Positions 18,905 to 27,031 of a stretch of 64,000 nt of DNA are shown here, one piece after another. Both the position numbers and the translations under genes were made by a program. This DNA is from Nonomuraea fuscirosea (lineage in GTDB: Bacteria; Actinomycetota; Actinomycetes; Streptosporangiales; Streptosporangiaceae), in the NCBI RefSeq assembly GCF_003001935.1, contig NZ_PVNG01000001.1, positions 186,001 to 250,000 of the forward strand, given 5' to 3'. The notes below the pieces were generated by a model that had not been told where the DNA came from, searched no databases, and was given only the letters and a program-made list of their open reading frames with translations. How positions within the stretch are numbered: position 1 is the first letter of the stretch; every line of letters starts with the position of its first letter.

Positions 18905-18989
18905 CCGGACCGGACACCGCCGCGGGAGCCTGCGGGTCGGACCGGACCGGACACCGCCGCCAAGGCTCGCAGGTCTGACCGGACCGGGA
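18879..18989. repeat. Three tandem copies of a 37-bp unit
   Basis: Units start at 18879, 18916 and 18953. Each begins ACCGCCGC and ends near TGACCGGACCGGAC or GGACCGGACCGGAC. The first two are nearly identical; the third is diverged in the middle. The array lies between aroA and the leftward 92-residue gene and overlaps the end of the small signal-peptide-like frame. No function can be assigned. Confidence 0.7.
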
Positions 18990-18996
18990 CGCCGGG

Positions 18997-19275
18997 TCAG
19001 TGGGCCTCTCCCTGAAGGATGGCGGCCCACATCTCGAACGCCTCGGACGCCCGGACCCAGGCGGTCTCCACGATCACGGTCTGGTCGCCCTCGCGCCTGG
19101 TCTGGCGGATGTGCATCAGGCCGGCCGCCGCGCACAGCTCGTACACCACCGGCTCGCCCTCGCACGTGTGCGCCTTGACCCTGACGGCGGGGTGCCTGGC
19201 CTGGACGTGATACCAGGCGATCTTCCGGACCTCCTTCTTCGGCGGTTCGGGGTGCAGTCCGTGGTACTCCTCCAT
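18997..19275 (-). CDS. Conserved hypothetical protein, 92 residues
   Basis: I do not recognise a named family. The product, starting MEEYHGLHPEPPKKEVRKIA, is a mixed alpha/beta polypeptide. It contains WYHVQARHPAVRVKAHTCEG and ELCAAAGLMHIRQTRREGD, then an amphipathic end EAFEMWAAILQGEAH. There is no signal peptide or membrane segment, and two Cys residues are present. ATG 19275 has GGAGG about 11 bases upstream; a TTG at 19293 would add six residues. Codon use is typical of the window, which supports real coding. It is isolated, between the 37-bp repeats and an AT-rich intergenic region. Confidence 0.6.
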   Translation of the reverse strand: MEEYHGLHPEPPKKEVRKIAWYHVQARHPAVRVKAHTCEGEPVVYELCAAAGLMHIRQTRREGDQTVIVETAWVRASEAFEMWAAILQGEAH

Positions 19276-19466
19276 GACGATGCCGACCTCCAAGGTCGTT
19301 CGGGCCGCGGGCAGGGGGATGCCGCAGGGCGTGGCGGGACGGCGGTCGGCAGGGGGAGCGGCGCCCGGCCGTGGGCCCCGCCCCGCCGACCGCTGGGGAA
19401 GCGGGGGTGCGGTGAGGATGATGAGTGATTCGTGGTCGATCAGCGACGCAGCGTCACATGGGGAAT

Positions 19467-19499
19467 ACTAGACGTTGTCGATTGCACACGTCTACTAGT
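19467..19499. promoter_or_regulatory. AT-rich intergenic region with imperfect inverted repeat
   Basis: The stretch 19450-19530 is clearly richer in A and T than its surroundings. It holds ACTAGACGT (19467-19475) and ACGTCTACTAGT (19488-19499), which pair with one bulged base across a 12-base loop. It lies 5' of the tautomerase-like/YHS gene, so it is a candidate promoter/operator; no clear -35/-10 pair was found. The rest of 19276-19670 shows no gene I can support. Confidence 0.3.
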
Positions 19500-19670
19500 C
19501 GTATCTGCTTGTATGAAGAGTAGATCCGACACAGAGAGGACGCGGACCGGGCTGTGACTACTTCGCTCGCAGTACAAAATCAATGCATCTGCTGTGTGAT
19601 GCCGTCGTATACCCCTCCGGGGCACGCTGGAGGTCCGTCAGGACGTCCGGTGGAAGGGGTTGACCGCGCG

Positions 19671-20336
19671 ATGCTGCTCATCGAGGTCTTCGTGCCGAGG
19701 AACGCGCTGAGCGAGGACGAACGCCAGGCGCTGGGGCGTGGGCTCATCGACCGGCTGATGGTCGAGGACGACAGCCACGCCATCGAGATCATCGACACCC
19801 AGCGCACGATCACCCAGGTGCTCCTGCACGAGCCGGCCACCTGGGTGCTCGGCGATCGGCCGGCGGCGGATCCCGCGGACCCGCCGCGTTACCTGGTCCG
19901 CGTGACCGTTCCCGCCTCGTGGCGCAAGGACGTGTGCGAGCACGTCGTGGGCGCCGTCACGGACGTGCTCGCCGAGACCGAACGCGCCGCGGGCCGCGAT
20001 CCGGACCGGGTGCGGCGCGAACCGCACGCGATCATCCTCACGGACGGGGTCACCGAGGGCGGCATCGGGTTCTTCGGCCGGGTCATGAGCACCATGGACC
20101 TCACGGAGTTCGTCTCACGCCCCTACCGCGACGGCGCCATGTGGCGCGCTCCCGCGCCGGAAGCGCCGCCCGGCAGGGCGATCGACCCGATCTGCGGCAT
20201 GGGCGTCGATCTCGACGACTCCGCCCTGACGCTCGTCCACGAGGGCACCCTGTACGGGTTCTGCCACGGCCTGTGCCGCCGGGTCTTCGCCAACGAGCAC
20301 GGCCTCTCGCTCGGCAGGGAGGACCCGCCCGCCTGA
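19671..20336 (+). CDS. Tautomerase-like domain fused to YHS metal-binding domain
   Basis: A 221-residue protein. The first half, MLLIEVFVPRNALSEDERQA onward with a second copy-like strand YLVRVTVPASWRKD near residue 74, resembles a doubled 4-oxalocrotonate tautomerase fold. Position 2 is Leu, so the catalytic Pro1 expected after Met removal is absent. Residues 171-210 form a YHS-type domain: DPICGMGVD, then LYGFCHGLCRRVFANEH, with Cys175, Cys198 and Cys202. YHS domains bind metals and occur in copper ATPases and hydroxylases. GTG 19650 and GTG 19554 are longer alternatives for the start. The role is not known. Confidence 0.5.
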   Translation: MLLIEVFVPRNALSEDERQALGRGLIDRLMVEDDSHAIEIIDTQRTITQVLLHEPATWVLGDRPAADPADPPRYLVRVTVPASWRKDVCEHVVGAVTDVLAETERAAGRDPDRVRREPHAIILTDGVTEGGIGFFGRVMSTMDLTEFVSRPYRDGAMWRAPAPEAPPGRAIDPICGMGVDLDDSALTLVHEGTLYGFCHGLCRRVFANEHGLSLGREDPPA

Positions 20337-20347
20337 GGCCGGGGCCG

Positions 20348-21007
20348 TCAGTGCTGGGAGAGGAGGTGGGCCAGCTCCTGCTCCACCTCCTGGTTGGCGA
20401 CGAAGAGCAGTTCGTCCCCCGCCTCCAGCGGATCGTCCGCCGTCGGCACCAGCACCCGGCCCTCCCGCAGGATGGCCACGAGCGCCGAGTCGACCGGCCA
20501 CGGCACCGAGCCCGCCCGCTGCCCCACCACCGGCGCGTCGTCCGCCAGCGTCAGCTCCACCAGGTTGGCCTGGCCCTGGCGGAACGTCATCAGGCGTACC
20601 AGGTCGCCGACGCTCACCGCCTCCTCGACCAGCGCACTCAGCAGGCGCGGCGTGGAGACGGCGACGTCGACGCCCCACGACTCGTTGAACAGCCACTCGT
20701 TGTTGGGGTGGTTGATCCGGGCGACCACGCGCGGCACGCCGTACTCGGTCTTGGCCAGCAGGGAGACGACCAGGTTGACCTTGTCGTCGCCGGAGGAGGC
20801 GACGACGACGTGGCAGTTGTTCAGGCCGGCCTCGTCGAGCGAGGCGATCTCGCAGGCGTCGGCCAGCAGCCACTCGGCCCGCGGCACGCTGTCGATCTTG
20901 ATGGCCCGGGGGTCGACGTCGATGAGCAGGACCTCGTGGCCGTTCTCCAGCAGCTCGGCCGCGATGGAGCGGCCCACGGCGCCGGCTCCGGCGATGGCGA
21001 CGCGCAT
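20348..21007 (-). CDS. TrkA-type potassium channel/transporter regulatory protein (second of pair)
   Basis: A 219-residue cytoplasmic RCK protein. The N-terminal Rossmann motif is MRVAIAGAGAVGRSIAAELL (GAGAVG, residues 7-12), with an acidic LIDVDP strand end that suggests NAD(H) binding. TrkA-N is followed by a TrkA-C domain (LVELTLADDAPVVGQRAG ... GDELLFVA). It corresponds to mycobacterial CeoB/CeoC-type proteins that gate K+ uptake. Its ATG overlaps the stop of the upstream trkA gene by one base (TGATG), so the pair is coupled. The TauE-like and YHS genes nearby are not related. Confidence 0.87.
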   Translation of the reverse strand: MRVAIAGAGAVGRSIAAELLENGHEVLLIDVDPRAIKIDSVPRAEWLLADACEIASLDEAGLNNCHVVVASSGDDKVNLVVSLLAKTEYGVPRVVARINHPNNEWLFNESWGVDVAVSTPRLLSALVEEAVSVGDLVRLMTFRQGQANLVELTLADDAPVVGQRAGSVPWPVDSALVAILREGRVLVPTADDPLEAGDELLFVANQEVEQELAHLLSQH

Positions 21008-21672
21008 CAGTCGTCCTCCTCCGGTGCCGCGGCGAGCACCTTGTTGATCCGGTCCATGTCGTTCTCGGCGGCGATGACGTGCAGCACGTCGCCCTCCTGC
21101 ACCACGGTGTCGTCCGCGATGGTCACGGCCTCCCCGATGCGGTTGACGAAGGCGGCGCGCGTCCTGGCGCTCGCTTCGAGGTCGTGCACGCGGGTGCCGA
21201 TCCAGGACGGGTGGACGGTGACCTCGGCCAGCACGACGGTGCCGGTGGGGTCGCGCCAGAGCGGCTCGGCGCCCTCGGGTGAGATGCGGCGCATGATCTG
21301 GTCGGCGGTCCAGCGCACGGTGGCCACGGTGGGGATGCCCAGCCGCTGGTAGACCTCGGCCCGGCGGGGGTCGTAGATGCGGGCCACCACGTTGTCGACG
21401 CCGAACGTCTCGCGGGCCACCCGGGCGGAGATGATGTTGGAGTTGTCGCCGCTGGAGACGGCCACGTAGGCGGTGGCGGACTCGATGCCGGCCTCGGTGA
21501 GCACGTCGCGATCGAAGCCCACGCCGGTCACCCGCCGACCCCGGAAACCGGCGCGCAGGCGGCGGAACGCCTGCGGGTCGCGGTCGATGATGGCGACGGA
21601 ATGGCCGCTGTCTTCGAGGATGTGCGCGAGGGTCGATCCGACCCGGCCACACCCCATGATCACTATATGCAT
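21007..21672 (-). CDS. TrkA-type potassium uptake regulatory protein (first of pair)
   Basis: A 221-residue paralogue of the adjacent protein. It starts MHIVIMGCGRVGSTLAHILE with the nucleotide-binding GCGRVG at residues 7-12 and IIDRDP at the second strand. The TrkA-C domain contains VTVHPSWIGTRVHDLEAS and VLHVIAAENDM. ATG 21672 follows a G-rich stretch; a 13-residue longer frame exists but lacks homology. It is divergent from the APC permease gene, with about 100 bases between, and this order (TrkA pair divergent from APC permease) is the one I recall in mycobacteria. Confidence 0.87.
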   Translation of the reverse strand: MHIVIMGCGRVGSTLAHILEDSGHSVAIIDRDPQAFRRLRAGFRGRRVTGVGFDRDVLTEAGIESATAYVAVSSGDNSNIISARVARETFGVDNVVARIYDPRRAEVYQRLGIPTVATVRWTADQIMRRISPEGAEPLWRDPTGTVVLAEVTVHPSWIGTRVHDLEASARTRAAFVNRIGEAVTIADDTVVQEGDVLHVIAAENDMDRINKVLAAAPEEDD

Positions 21673-21774
21673 TTCCCCCCGCACTTCCGCGGTCGGCCGG
21701 TTGCTCGACACCAGTATGGACCGATGGGGGAGCGCCTCGTTTAGGACGTCGGCGTGGGGCTAGCATCTGGTTAC

Positions 21775-23820
21775 GTGGCGAAGGTAACAGATCTTGTCAA
21801 ACGCTTGCTCGTGGGGCGCGCCCTGCGCAGCGGGCAGCTCCACGAGCAACTCCTCCCCAAACGGATCGCCCTGCCGGTCTTCGCCAGCGACGCGCTCTCC
21901 TCCGTGGCCTACGCCCCGCAGGAGATCCTCATCATCCTGTCGCTCGCCGGCGTGTCCTTCTACACCTTCAGCACCTGGGTCGCGGTCGCCGTCGTGGTCG
22001 TGATGCTCACCGTGGTGGCGTCGTACCGGCAGAACGTGCACGCCTACCCCAGCGGCGGCGGCGACTACGAGGTCGCCACCACCAACCTGGGCAAGAACGC
22101 CGGGCTCACCGTCGCCAGCGCCCTCATGGTCGACTACGTGCTGACCGTCGCGGTGTCGGTCGCCAACGGCGTCGACTACGTCGGCGCCACGATCCCGTTC
22201 GTGGGCCAGCACAAGCCGGTCGTCGCCATCGCCATCGTCGTCCTGCTCACCGTGGTCAACCTGCGCGGCATCCGCGAGTCCGGCGCCGCCTTCGCCATCC
22301 CCACGTACGCGTTCATGATCTCCGTGCTGTTCCTCATCGCCTGGGGCGGCTTCCGGCTGCTGGCGCTGGGGGAGGAGATCCGGGCGCCGAGCGCCCACTT
22401 CAGCATCGCGCCCGAGCAGACCAACCTGACGGCCTTCGCCGCGGCCTTCCTGGTGCTGCGGGCGTTCTCCTCCGGGTGCGCCGCGCTGACCGGGGTCGAG
22501 GCCATCAGCAACGGCGTGCCCGCGTTCAGGAAGCCCAAGAGCAAGAACGCCGCCACCACGCTGCTCATGATGGGCCTGGTCGCGATCACCATGTTCGGCG
22601 GCATCATCGCGCTCGGCCTGGCCTCCGGGGTGAAGGTGGCCGAGCCGTCCGTGGTCGCCGAGGATCTGCTGCGGCCGGACGGCACGCCCGTCGGGCCCGG
22701 CTACTACCAGCAGCCGATCATCTCCCAGGTGGCCGACGCGGTGTTCGGGGGCGGGTCGCTGCCGTTCGTGTTCATCTCGGCGGTGACGGCGCTGATCCTC
22801 TTCCTGGCGGCCAACACGGCCTTCAACGGCTTCCCCGTGCTCGGCTCGATCCTGGCCCAGGACCGCTATCTGCCGCGCCAGCTGCACACGCGCGGCGACC
22901 GGCTGGCCTTCTCCAACGGCATCATCATCCTGGCCCTGGCCGCCTGCCTGCTGCTGTGGGGGTTCGACGCCGACGTCAGCCGGCTGCTGAACCTCTACAT
23001 CGTCGGCGTCTTCGTCTCCTTCACGCTCAGCCAGACCGGCATGGTCATCCACTGGACCCGCCATCTGAAGACGGAGACCGACCCGAAGGCGCGGCACCAG
23101 ATGCACCGCTCGCGCGTGATCAACTTCTTCGGCGGCGTCATGACGGGGCTGGTGCTGATCGTCGTGCTGCTGACGAAGTTCCTGGTCGGGGCGTGGATCG
23201 TGGTGATCGCGATGCCGATCCTGTTCCTCATGATGAAGGGCATCAGGCGTCACTACGACAACGTGGCGGCCGAGCTGGAGCTCACCGAGGACTACGAGCC
23301 GGCCATGCTGCCCGCGCGCAACCACGCGATCGTGCTGGTCTCGAAGATCCACAAGCCGACCATGCGCGCGCTCGCGTACGCCCGCGCCACCCGGCCCTCC
23401 ACGCTGGAGGCGATCACCGTCGGCGTCGAGGGCGAGGAGGCCCGCAAGCTGCAGGAGGAGTGGGAGCGGCGCGGCATCCCGGTGCAGCTCAAGATGCTCG
23501 ACTCCCCCTACCGCGAGATCACGCAGCCGATCATCGACTACGTCAAGACCCTGCGCAGGCGCTCACCGCGCGACGTGGTGACCGTCTTCATCCCCGAGTA
23601 CGTGGTCGGCCACTGGTGGGAGCACCTGCTGCACAACCAGAGCGCGCTGCGGCTGAAGGCGCGGCTGCTGTTCAAGCCGGGGGTCATGGTGACCAGCGTG
23701 CCGTGGCAGCTGCACTCCTCCGACCGGCTCCTCGGCCGGCCCGAGCCGTTCGCGCCGGGGGCCGTACGCCGTCCGTGGCAGCAGACTGTCAAGGACGACG
23801 GTCAGATCAGCTCCCGCTGA
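21775..23820 (+). CDS. APC-superfamily amino acid/cation permease
   Basis: A 681-residue membrane protein. The start VAKVTDLVKRLLVGRALRSG is followed by LPKRIALPVFASDALSSVAYAPQEIL, a strongly conserved opening in this actinobacterial permease group. About twelve hydrophobic segments follow up to residue 470, then a 200-residue soluble C-terminal domain (HAIVLVSKIHKPTMRALAYARATRP). The group resembles KUP/APC transporters, and its place beside the TrkA pair suggests a cation or amino acid uptake role. Start at GTG 21775 was chosen by homology; TAGCAT seven to eight bases upstream could give a leaderless message. GTG 21754 is an alternative. Confidence 0.85.
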   Translation: MAKVTDLVKRLLVGRALRSGQLHEQLLPKRIALPVFASDALSSVAYAPQEILIILSLAGVSFYTFSTWVAVAVVVVMLTVVASYRQNVHAYPSGGGDYEVATTNLGKNAGLTVASALMVDYVLTVAVSVANGVDYVGATIPFVGQHKPVVAIAIVVLLTVVNLRGIRESGAAFAIPTYAFMISVLFLIAWGGFRLLALGEEIRAPSAHFSIAPEQTNLTAFAAAFLVLRAFSSGCAALTGVEAISNGVPAFRKPKSKNAATTLLMMGLVAITMFGGIIALGLASGVKVAEPSVVAEDLLRPDGTPVGPGYYQQPIISQVADAVFGGGSLPFVFISAVTALILFLAANTAFNGFPVLGSILAQDRYLPRQLHTRGDRLAFSNGIIILALAACLLLWGFDADVSRLLNLYIVGVFVSFTLSQTGMVIHWTRHLKTETDPKARHQMHRSRVINFFGGVMTGLVLIVVLLTKFLVGAWIVVIAMPILFLMMKGIRRHYDNVAAELELTEDYEPAMLPARNHAIVLVSKIHKPTMRALAYARATRPSTLEAITVGVEGEEARKLQEEWERRGIPVQLKMLDSPYREITQPIIDYVKTLRRRSPRDVVTVFIPEYVVGHWWEHLLHNQSALRLKARLLFKPGVMVTSVPWQLHSSDRLLGRPEPFAPGAVRRPWQQTVKDDGQISSR

Positions 23821-23842
23821 TCGGCCCGCCCAGGCGGTCACA

Positions 23843-25486
23843 TCACCGCGTGCTGATCAGCGCGCGCAGGCGTCTCGTGTCGCCGGCGTTCCAGTCCGGC
23901 GGCGCGGCGACGGCGGCCCAGCCGTCCACGATGTTGGCGCCGTAGCGGTGGCCGTGTCCCGGCGGCACGTCCAGGGCGGCCGTCATGTCCACCAGCACCT
24001 GCCAGAACGTGACCAGCGGGAACCAGTTCATCTGCGGGTTGACGCCCGGACCGCGCGGGCCCTCCAGCCAGGCCGGCCTGCGGTAGATCAGCCGCGGCGA
24101 CCACCACACCACGGGGTCGGAGGCGTTCTGCAGGTAGACCACGCGCGGCCGCGGCCACGGACCGCCCGGCCTGGACAGATCCGCCGGATACTGGGCGAAC
24201 CTCGCCGTCCTGCCGCGCCGGTAGACGGGCCGCCAGACCGGGCTGCCGGGGTCGCGGCCGGCGGTGAGGTGACTCCAGATGGGGTTGGCGTTCGGCGGGC
24301 CCACGAAGACCGCGCCGTCCGCCCTGGACACCAGGTCACGCAGGTCGCGGAAGGACTTCTCCATCTGGAACGACCCCAGGCTCTCGCCCGACAGCAGCAG
24401 CTTCGGCCGCGACCCGGCGGGCAGCCGGGCCCACCGCTCGCGTACGGCCTCGAACAGCGCCCGCCCGGCAGCCGCCGCCTTGTCCCGGTCGACCAGGAAC
24501 GACACCCAGCTCGGCAGGTACGAGTACTGCAGCGCGACCATGGCCGAGCGCCCGTTGTACAGGTACTCCAGGCTGTCGGCCATGCGCGGATCCACCCAGC
24601 CGGTGCCCGTGGTGCCCAGCACGGCCAGCACCGGGCGGCCGAAGGCCCCGGTACGTTCCAGTTCGCGCACCGCGAGCGCCGCCTGGGCCCGCGGCGAGCC
24701 GGTGCTGTCAAGCCCGATGTAAACCCGGATGGGATCGGCGGCGGGCCGCCCGGAGAAGGCGGAGAGCCGGGCCGGCGTCGCGGCGGTGCCGGTGAAGCGG
24801 CGGCCCTCCCTGCCCAGCGACTCCCAGCTGACGAGCGAGCCGGGCCCGCCCGACACGTACGCCGACACGGGCCGGCGCACGCCGGGATGGGTGCCCTCGT
24901 TGGCCACGGACGAGATGTCGCTCATCCTGGCCACGAACCCGTTGAACAGCACGTCGTTGGCCACGACCGCCACCAGCAGGCCGATGACGAGCACGCCGAT
25001 GGCGTGGCCGACGTAGACGGGGACGTACCGGTCGAGCCAGGCGTTCAGCCGCCGCCCGCCCAGCCGGATCAGGCGGGCGGCCAGCAGGGCCGCGGCGAAC
25101 AGCGCCATCGTCACGCCCAGGATCAGTGGCGGGAACCAGGCGATCTCCGTGTCCTTGCCCATGAGCGCCCGCAGGTCGCGCTGCCAGTCCAGGCTGTACG
25201 ACAGCGTCACCACCACCAGACCCGCGCACACGCCGAGCAGGACCTGCCAGGCGATCCGCCGCCACCGCGCGGGCAGCCGGTACGGGATCACGGCCCGCCC
25301 CAGCGCCCCCAGTCCCGCCCCGGCCGCGTAGCCGAGGATGCCGGTCACCGCCCCCATGACGCCCTGGTAGAGCCAGGTGCGCGGCAGCAGCGACGGCGTC
25401 AGCGAGGCGCAGGCGAACAGCGTGGCCAGCAGCGTGCCGCCGAAGCCGAGCCGCCGCTGTACCACCCTCGACCTGTCCACGGTCAC
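23843..25486 (-). CDS. Membrane-anchored alpha/beta-hydrolase (Abhydrolase_9 type)
   Basis: A 547-residue protein. Residues 1-200 have about four membrane segments (LLATLFACASLTPSLLPRTW, VMGAVTGILGYAAGAGLGAL, IAWQVLLGVCAGLVVVTLSY, IGVLVIGLLVAVVANDVL). The C-terminal half is an alpha/beta hydrolase with the nucleophile elbow LLLSGESLGSFQMEKSF, that is GESLG with Ser as nucleophile, and repeated VYLQNASDPVVWW and DMTAALDVPPGHGHRYG with candidate Asp and His. This matches the actinobacterial Abhydrolase_9 and Abhydrolase_9_N pair. The substrate is unknown; the catalytic part could face outside or inside. It converges on the APC permease with a 22-base gap. Confidence 0.77.
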   Translation of the reverse strand: MTVDRSRVVQRRLGFGGTLLATLFACASLTPSLLPRTWLYQGVMGAVTGILGYAAGAGLGALGRAVIPYRLPARWRRIAWQVLLGVCAGLVVVTLSYSLDWQRDLRALMGKDTEIAWFPPLILGVTMALFAAALLAARLIRLGGRRLNAWLDRYVPVYVGHAIGVLVIGLLVAVVANDVLFNGFVARMSDISSVANEGTHPGVRRPVSAYVSGGPGSLVSWESLGREGRRFTGTAATPARLSAFSGRPAADPIRVYIGLDSTGSPRAQAALAVRELERTGAFGRPVLAVLGTTGTGWVDPRMADSLEYLYNGRSAMVALQYSYLPSWVSFLVDRDKAAAAGRALFEAVRERWARLPAGSRPKLLLSGESLGSFQMEKSFRDLRDLVSRADGAVFVGPPNANPIWSHLTAGRDPGSPVWRPVYRRGRTARFAQYPADLSRPGGPWPRPRVVYLQNASDPVVWWSPRLIYRRPAWLEGPRGPGVNPQMNWFPLVTFWQVLVDMTAALDVPPGHGHRYGANIVDGWAAVAAPPDWNAGDTRRLRALISTR

Positions 25487-25546
25487 CTAGAGTAGTGGAC
25501 CAAGTCGGATAAGTGGTCATAGCGGGTGGACGCTAGGGTGTCGGGT

Positions 25547-26797
25547 GTGGAACAGGCATCTCTCGAGCTGACGGTAGGTCCGGTCGCCCATGGCGGCTGG
25601 TGTGTGGCGCGCCACGAAGGGCGGGTGGTGTTCGTCCGGCATGCCCTGCCGGGCGAGCGGGTGATCGCCGAGGTGACCGAGGAGACCACCCGCTTCCTGC
25701 GGGCCGACGCCGTGGAGATCCTGGAGGCCTCGCCCGACCGGGTGGTGCCGCCGTGCCCGTACGCGGGGCCGGGGCGCTGCGGCGGCTGCGACTGGCAGCA
25801 CGCCACCCCGGAGGCGCAGCGGCGGCTGAAGGCGCAGGTCGTGGCCGAGCAGCTGCGCCGGCTGGCGGGCATCGAGCGCGAGGTCGTGGTCGAGGAGGTG
25901 CCGGGCGCGAAGGACGGGCTCGGCTGGCGCACACGGGTGCAGTTCGCCGCCACGGCCGGGGGCGAGCTGGGCTTCCGCCGGCACCGTTCGCACGACGTCG
26001 AGGTCGTGGACGCCTGCCTGATCGCCCACCCCGAGGTCGAGGCGGTCGGCGTGGAGGAGCACCTGTGGCCGGGGGCCGCCGGGGTCGAGGTCATCGCCTC
26101 CTCGGGCGGCGACCGGGCCGTGGTGGTCGCGCCCAGGCCCCGGCGCAGCGTGACCGTGCCCGACCTGGAGGCGCCCGCCTCGATCCTGCTCGACCAGGGC
26201 AAGGGACGCACGGTGCCGCGGCGCGGCTCCGGGGTGCTGCACGAGCAGGTGGGCGACCGGGAGTTCCGGGTCGCGGGCAGCGGCTTCTGGCAGGTGCATC
26301 CGGGGGCCGCCGAGACGCTGCTGGACGCGGTGCTGGCGTACGCGGCGCCGGAGCCGGGGGAGTGGGCGCTCGACCTCTACTGCGGGGTCGGGCTGTTCGC
26401 GGCCGGGCTGGCCGAGGCCGTGGGGCCCGAGGGGGCGGTGTTCGGGCTGGAGTCGGAGGCGGCGGCCGTCCGCGACGCCCGGGCCAACCTGCGCGACCTG
26501 CCGCAGGCCACGGTCGAGCGGGGGCGCGTGGAGGAGGCGCTCGACCGCTTCCAGATCGAGCGGGCCGACCTCGTCGTGGTCGACCCGCCCAGGTCCGGGC
26601 TGGGCCGCGACGTGGTCGACCGGATCGCCTCGCTGGAGGCGCTGCGCATCGTGTACGTCTCCTGCGACCCGGCCACGCTGGCCCGCGACCTGGCCTGGCT
26701 GGGCGAGCGCGGCTACGCGCTGTCCGACCTGCGGGCCTTCGACGCCTTCCCGATGACCCATCACGTGGAGTGCGTGGCGCTGCTCGACCGCGAGTGA
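25547..26797 (+). CDS. TrmA/RumA-type 5-methyluridine RNA methyltransferase with TRAM domain
   Basis: A 416-residue SAM-dependent methylase. An N-terminal TRAM domain (residues about 1-60) is followed by an iron-sulfur cluster motif: Cys70, Cys78, Cys81 and Cys157 (PPCPYAGPGRCGGCDWQH). The SAM site is near DLYCGVGLFAAGLAE, and the catalytic part DPPRSGLGRD leads to YVSCDPATLARDL with nucleophile Cys373. It methylates uridine C5 in rRNA or tRNA. This is the last gene of the conserved dut-to-methylase block. GTG 25547 was chosen as start, with TAGGGT nearby that would allow leaderless transcription; GTG 25526 and 25538 are alternatives. Confidence 0.87.
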   Translation: MEQASLELTVGPVAHGGWCVARHEGRVVFVRHALPGERVIAEVTEETTRFLRADAVEILEASPDRVVPPCPYAGPGRCGGCDWQHATPEAQRRLKAQVVAEQLRRLAGIEREVVVEEVPGAKDGLGWRTRVQFAATAGGELGFRRHRSHDVEVVDACLIAHPEVEAVGVEEHLWPGAAGVEVIASSGGDRAVVVAPRPRRSVTVPDLEAPASILLDQGKGRTVPRRGSGVLHEQVGDREFRVAGSGFWQVHPGAAETLLDAVLAYAAPEPGEWALDLYCGVGLFAAGLAEAVGPEGAVFGLESEAAAVRDARANLRDLPQATVERGRVEEALDRFQIERADLVVVDPPRSGLGRDVVDRIASLEALRIVYVSCDPATLARDLAWLGERGYALSDLRAFDAFPMTHHVECVALLDRE

Positions 26798-26826
26798 TTC
26801 GGCTCACGTGATCGCGGCGCGACCTC

Positions 26827-26853
26827 GGCCCCCGTACCTCCGGTGCGGGGGCC
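26827..26853 (+). terminator. Hairpin after the RNA methyltransferase gene
   Basis: GGCCCCCG pairs with CGGGGGCC, and an inner ACC/GGT pair closes a TCC loop, one T-G mismatch between. GTTT follows. It lies 30 bases past the methylase stop and is a convincing intrinsic terminator for a GC-rich genome, despite the short T-run. Confidence 0.72.
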
Positions 26854-27031
26854 GTTTCACGCGTGCCCGCCGGGGTTCCGGTCCATGCCCAGTGGCCTGC
26901 GCAGACGCCTCAGGCGTCACTCGGGTTTACTTCCGCCTTAGGAAAATGTCCCAGTTTTGATGACAAATCAGTATCGGTCCCGACAGAATGCGGTGCCATC
27001 CAGCGTCTACCGCAACTGGAGGAAGACCCCT

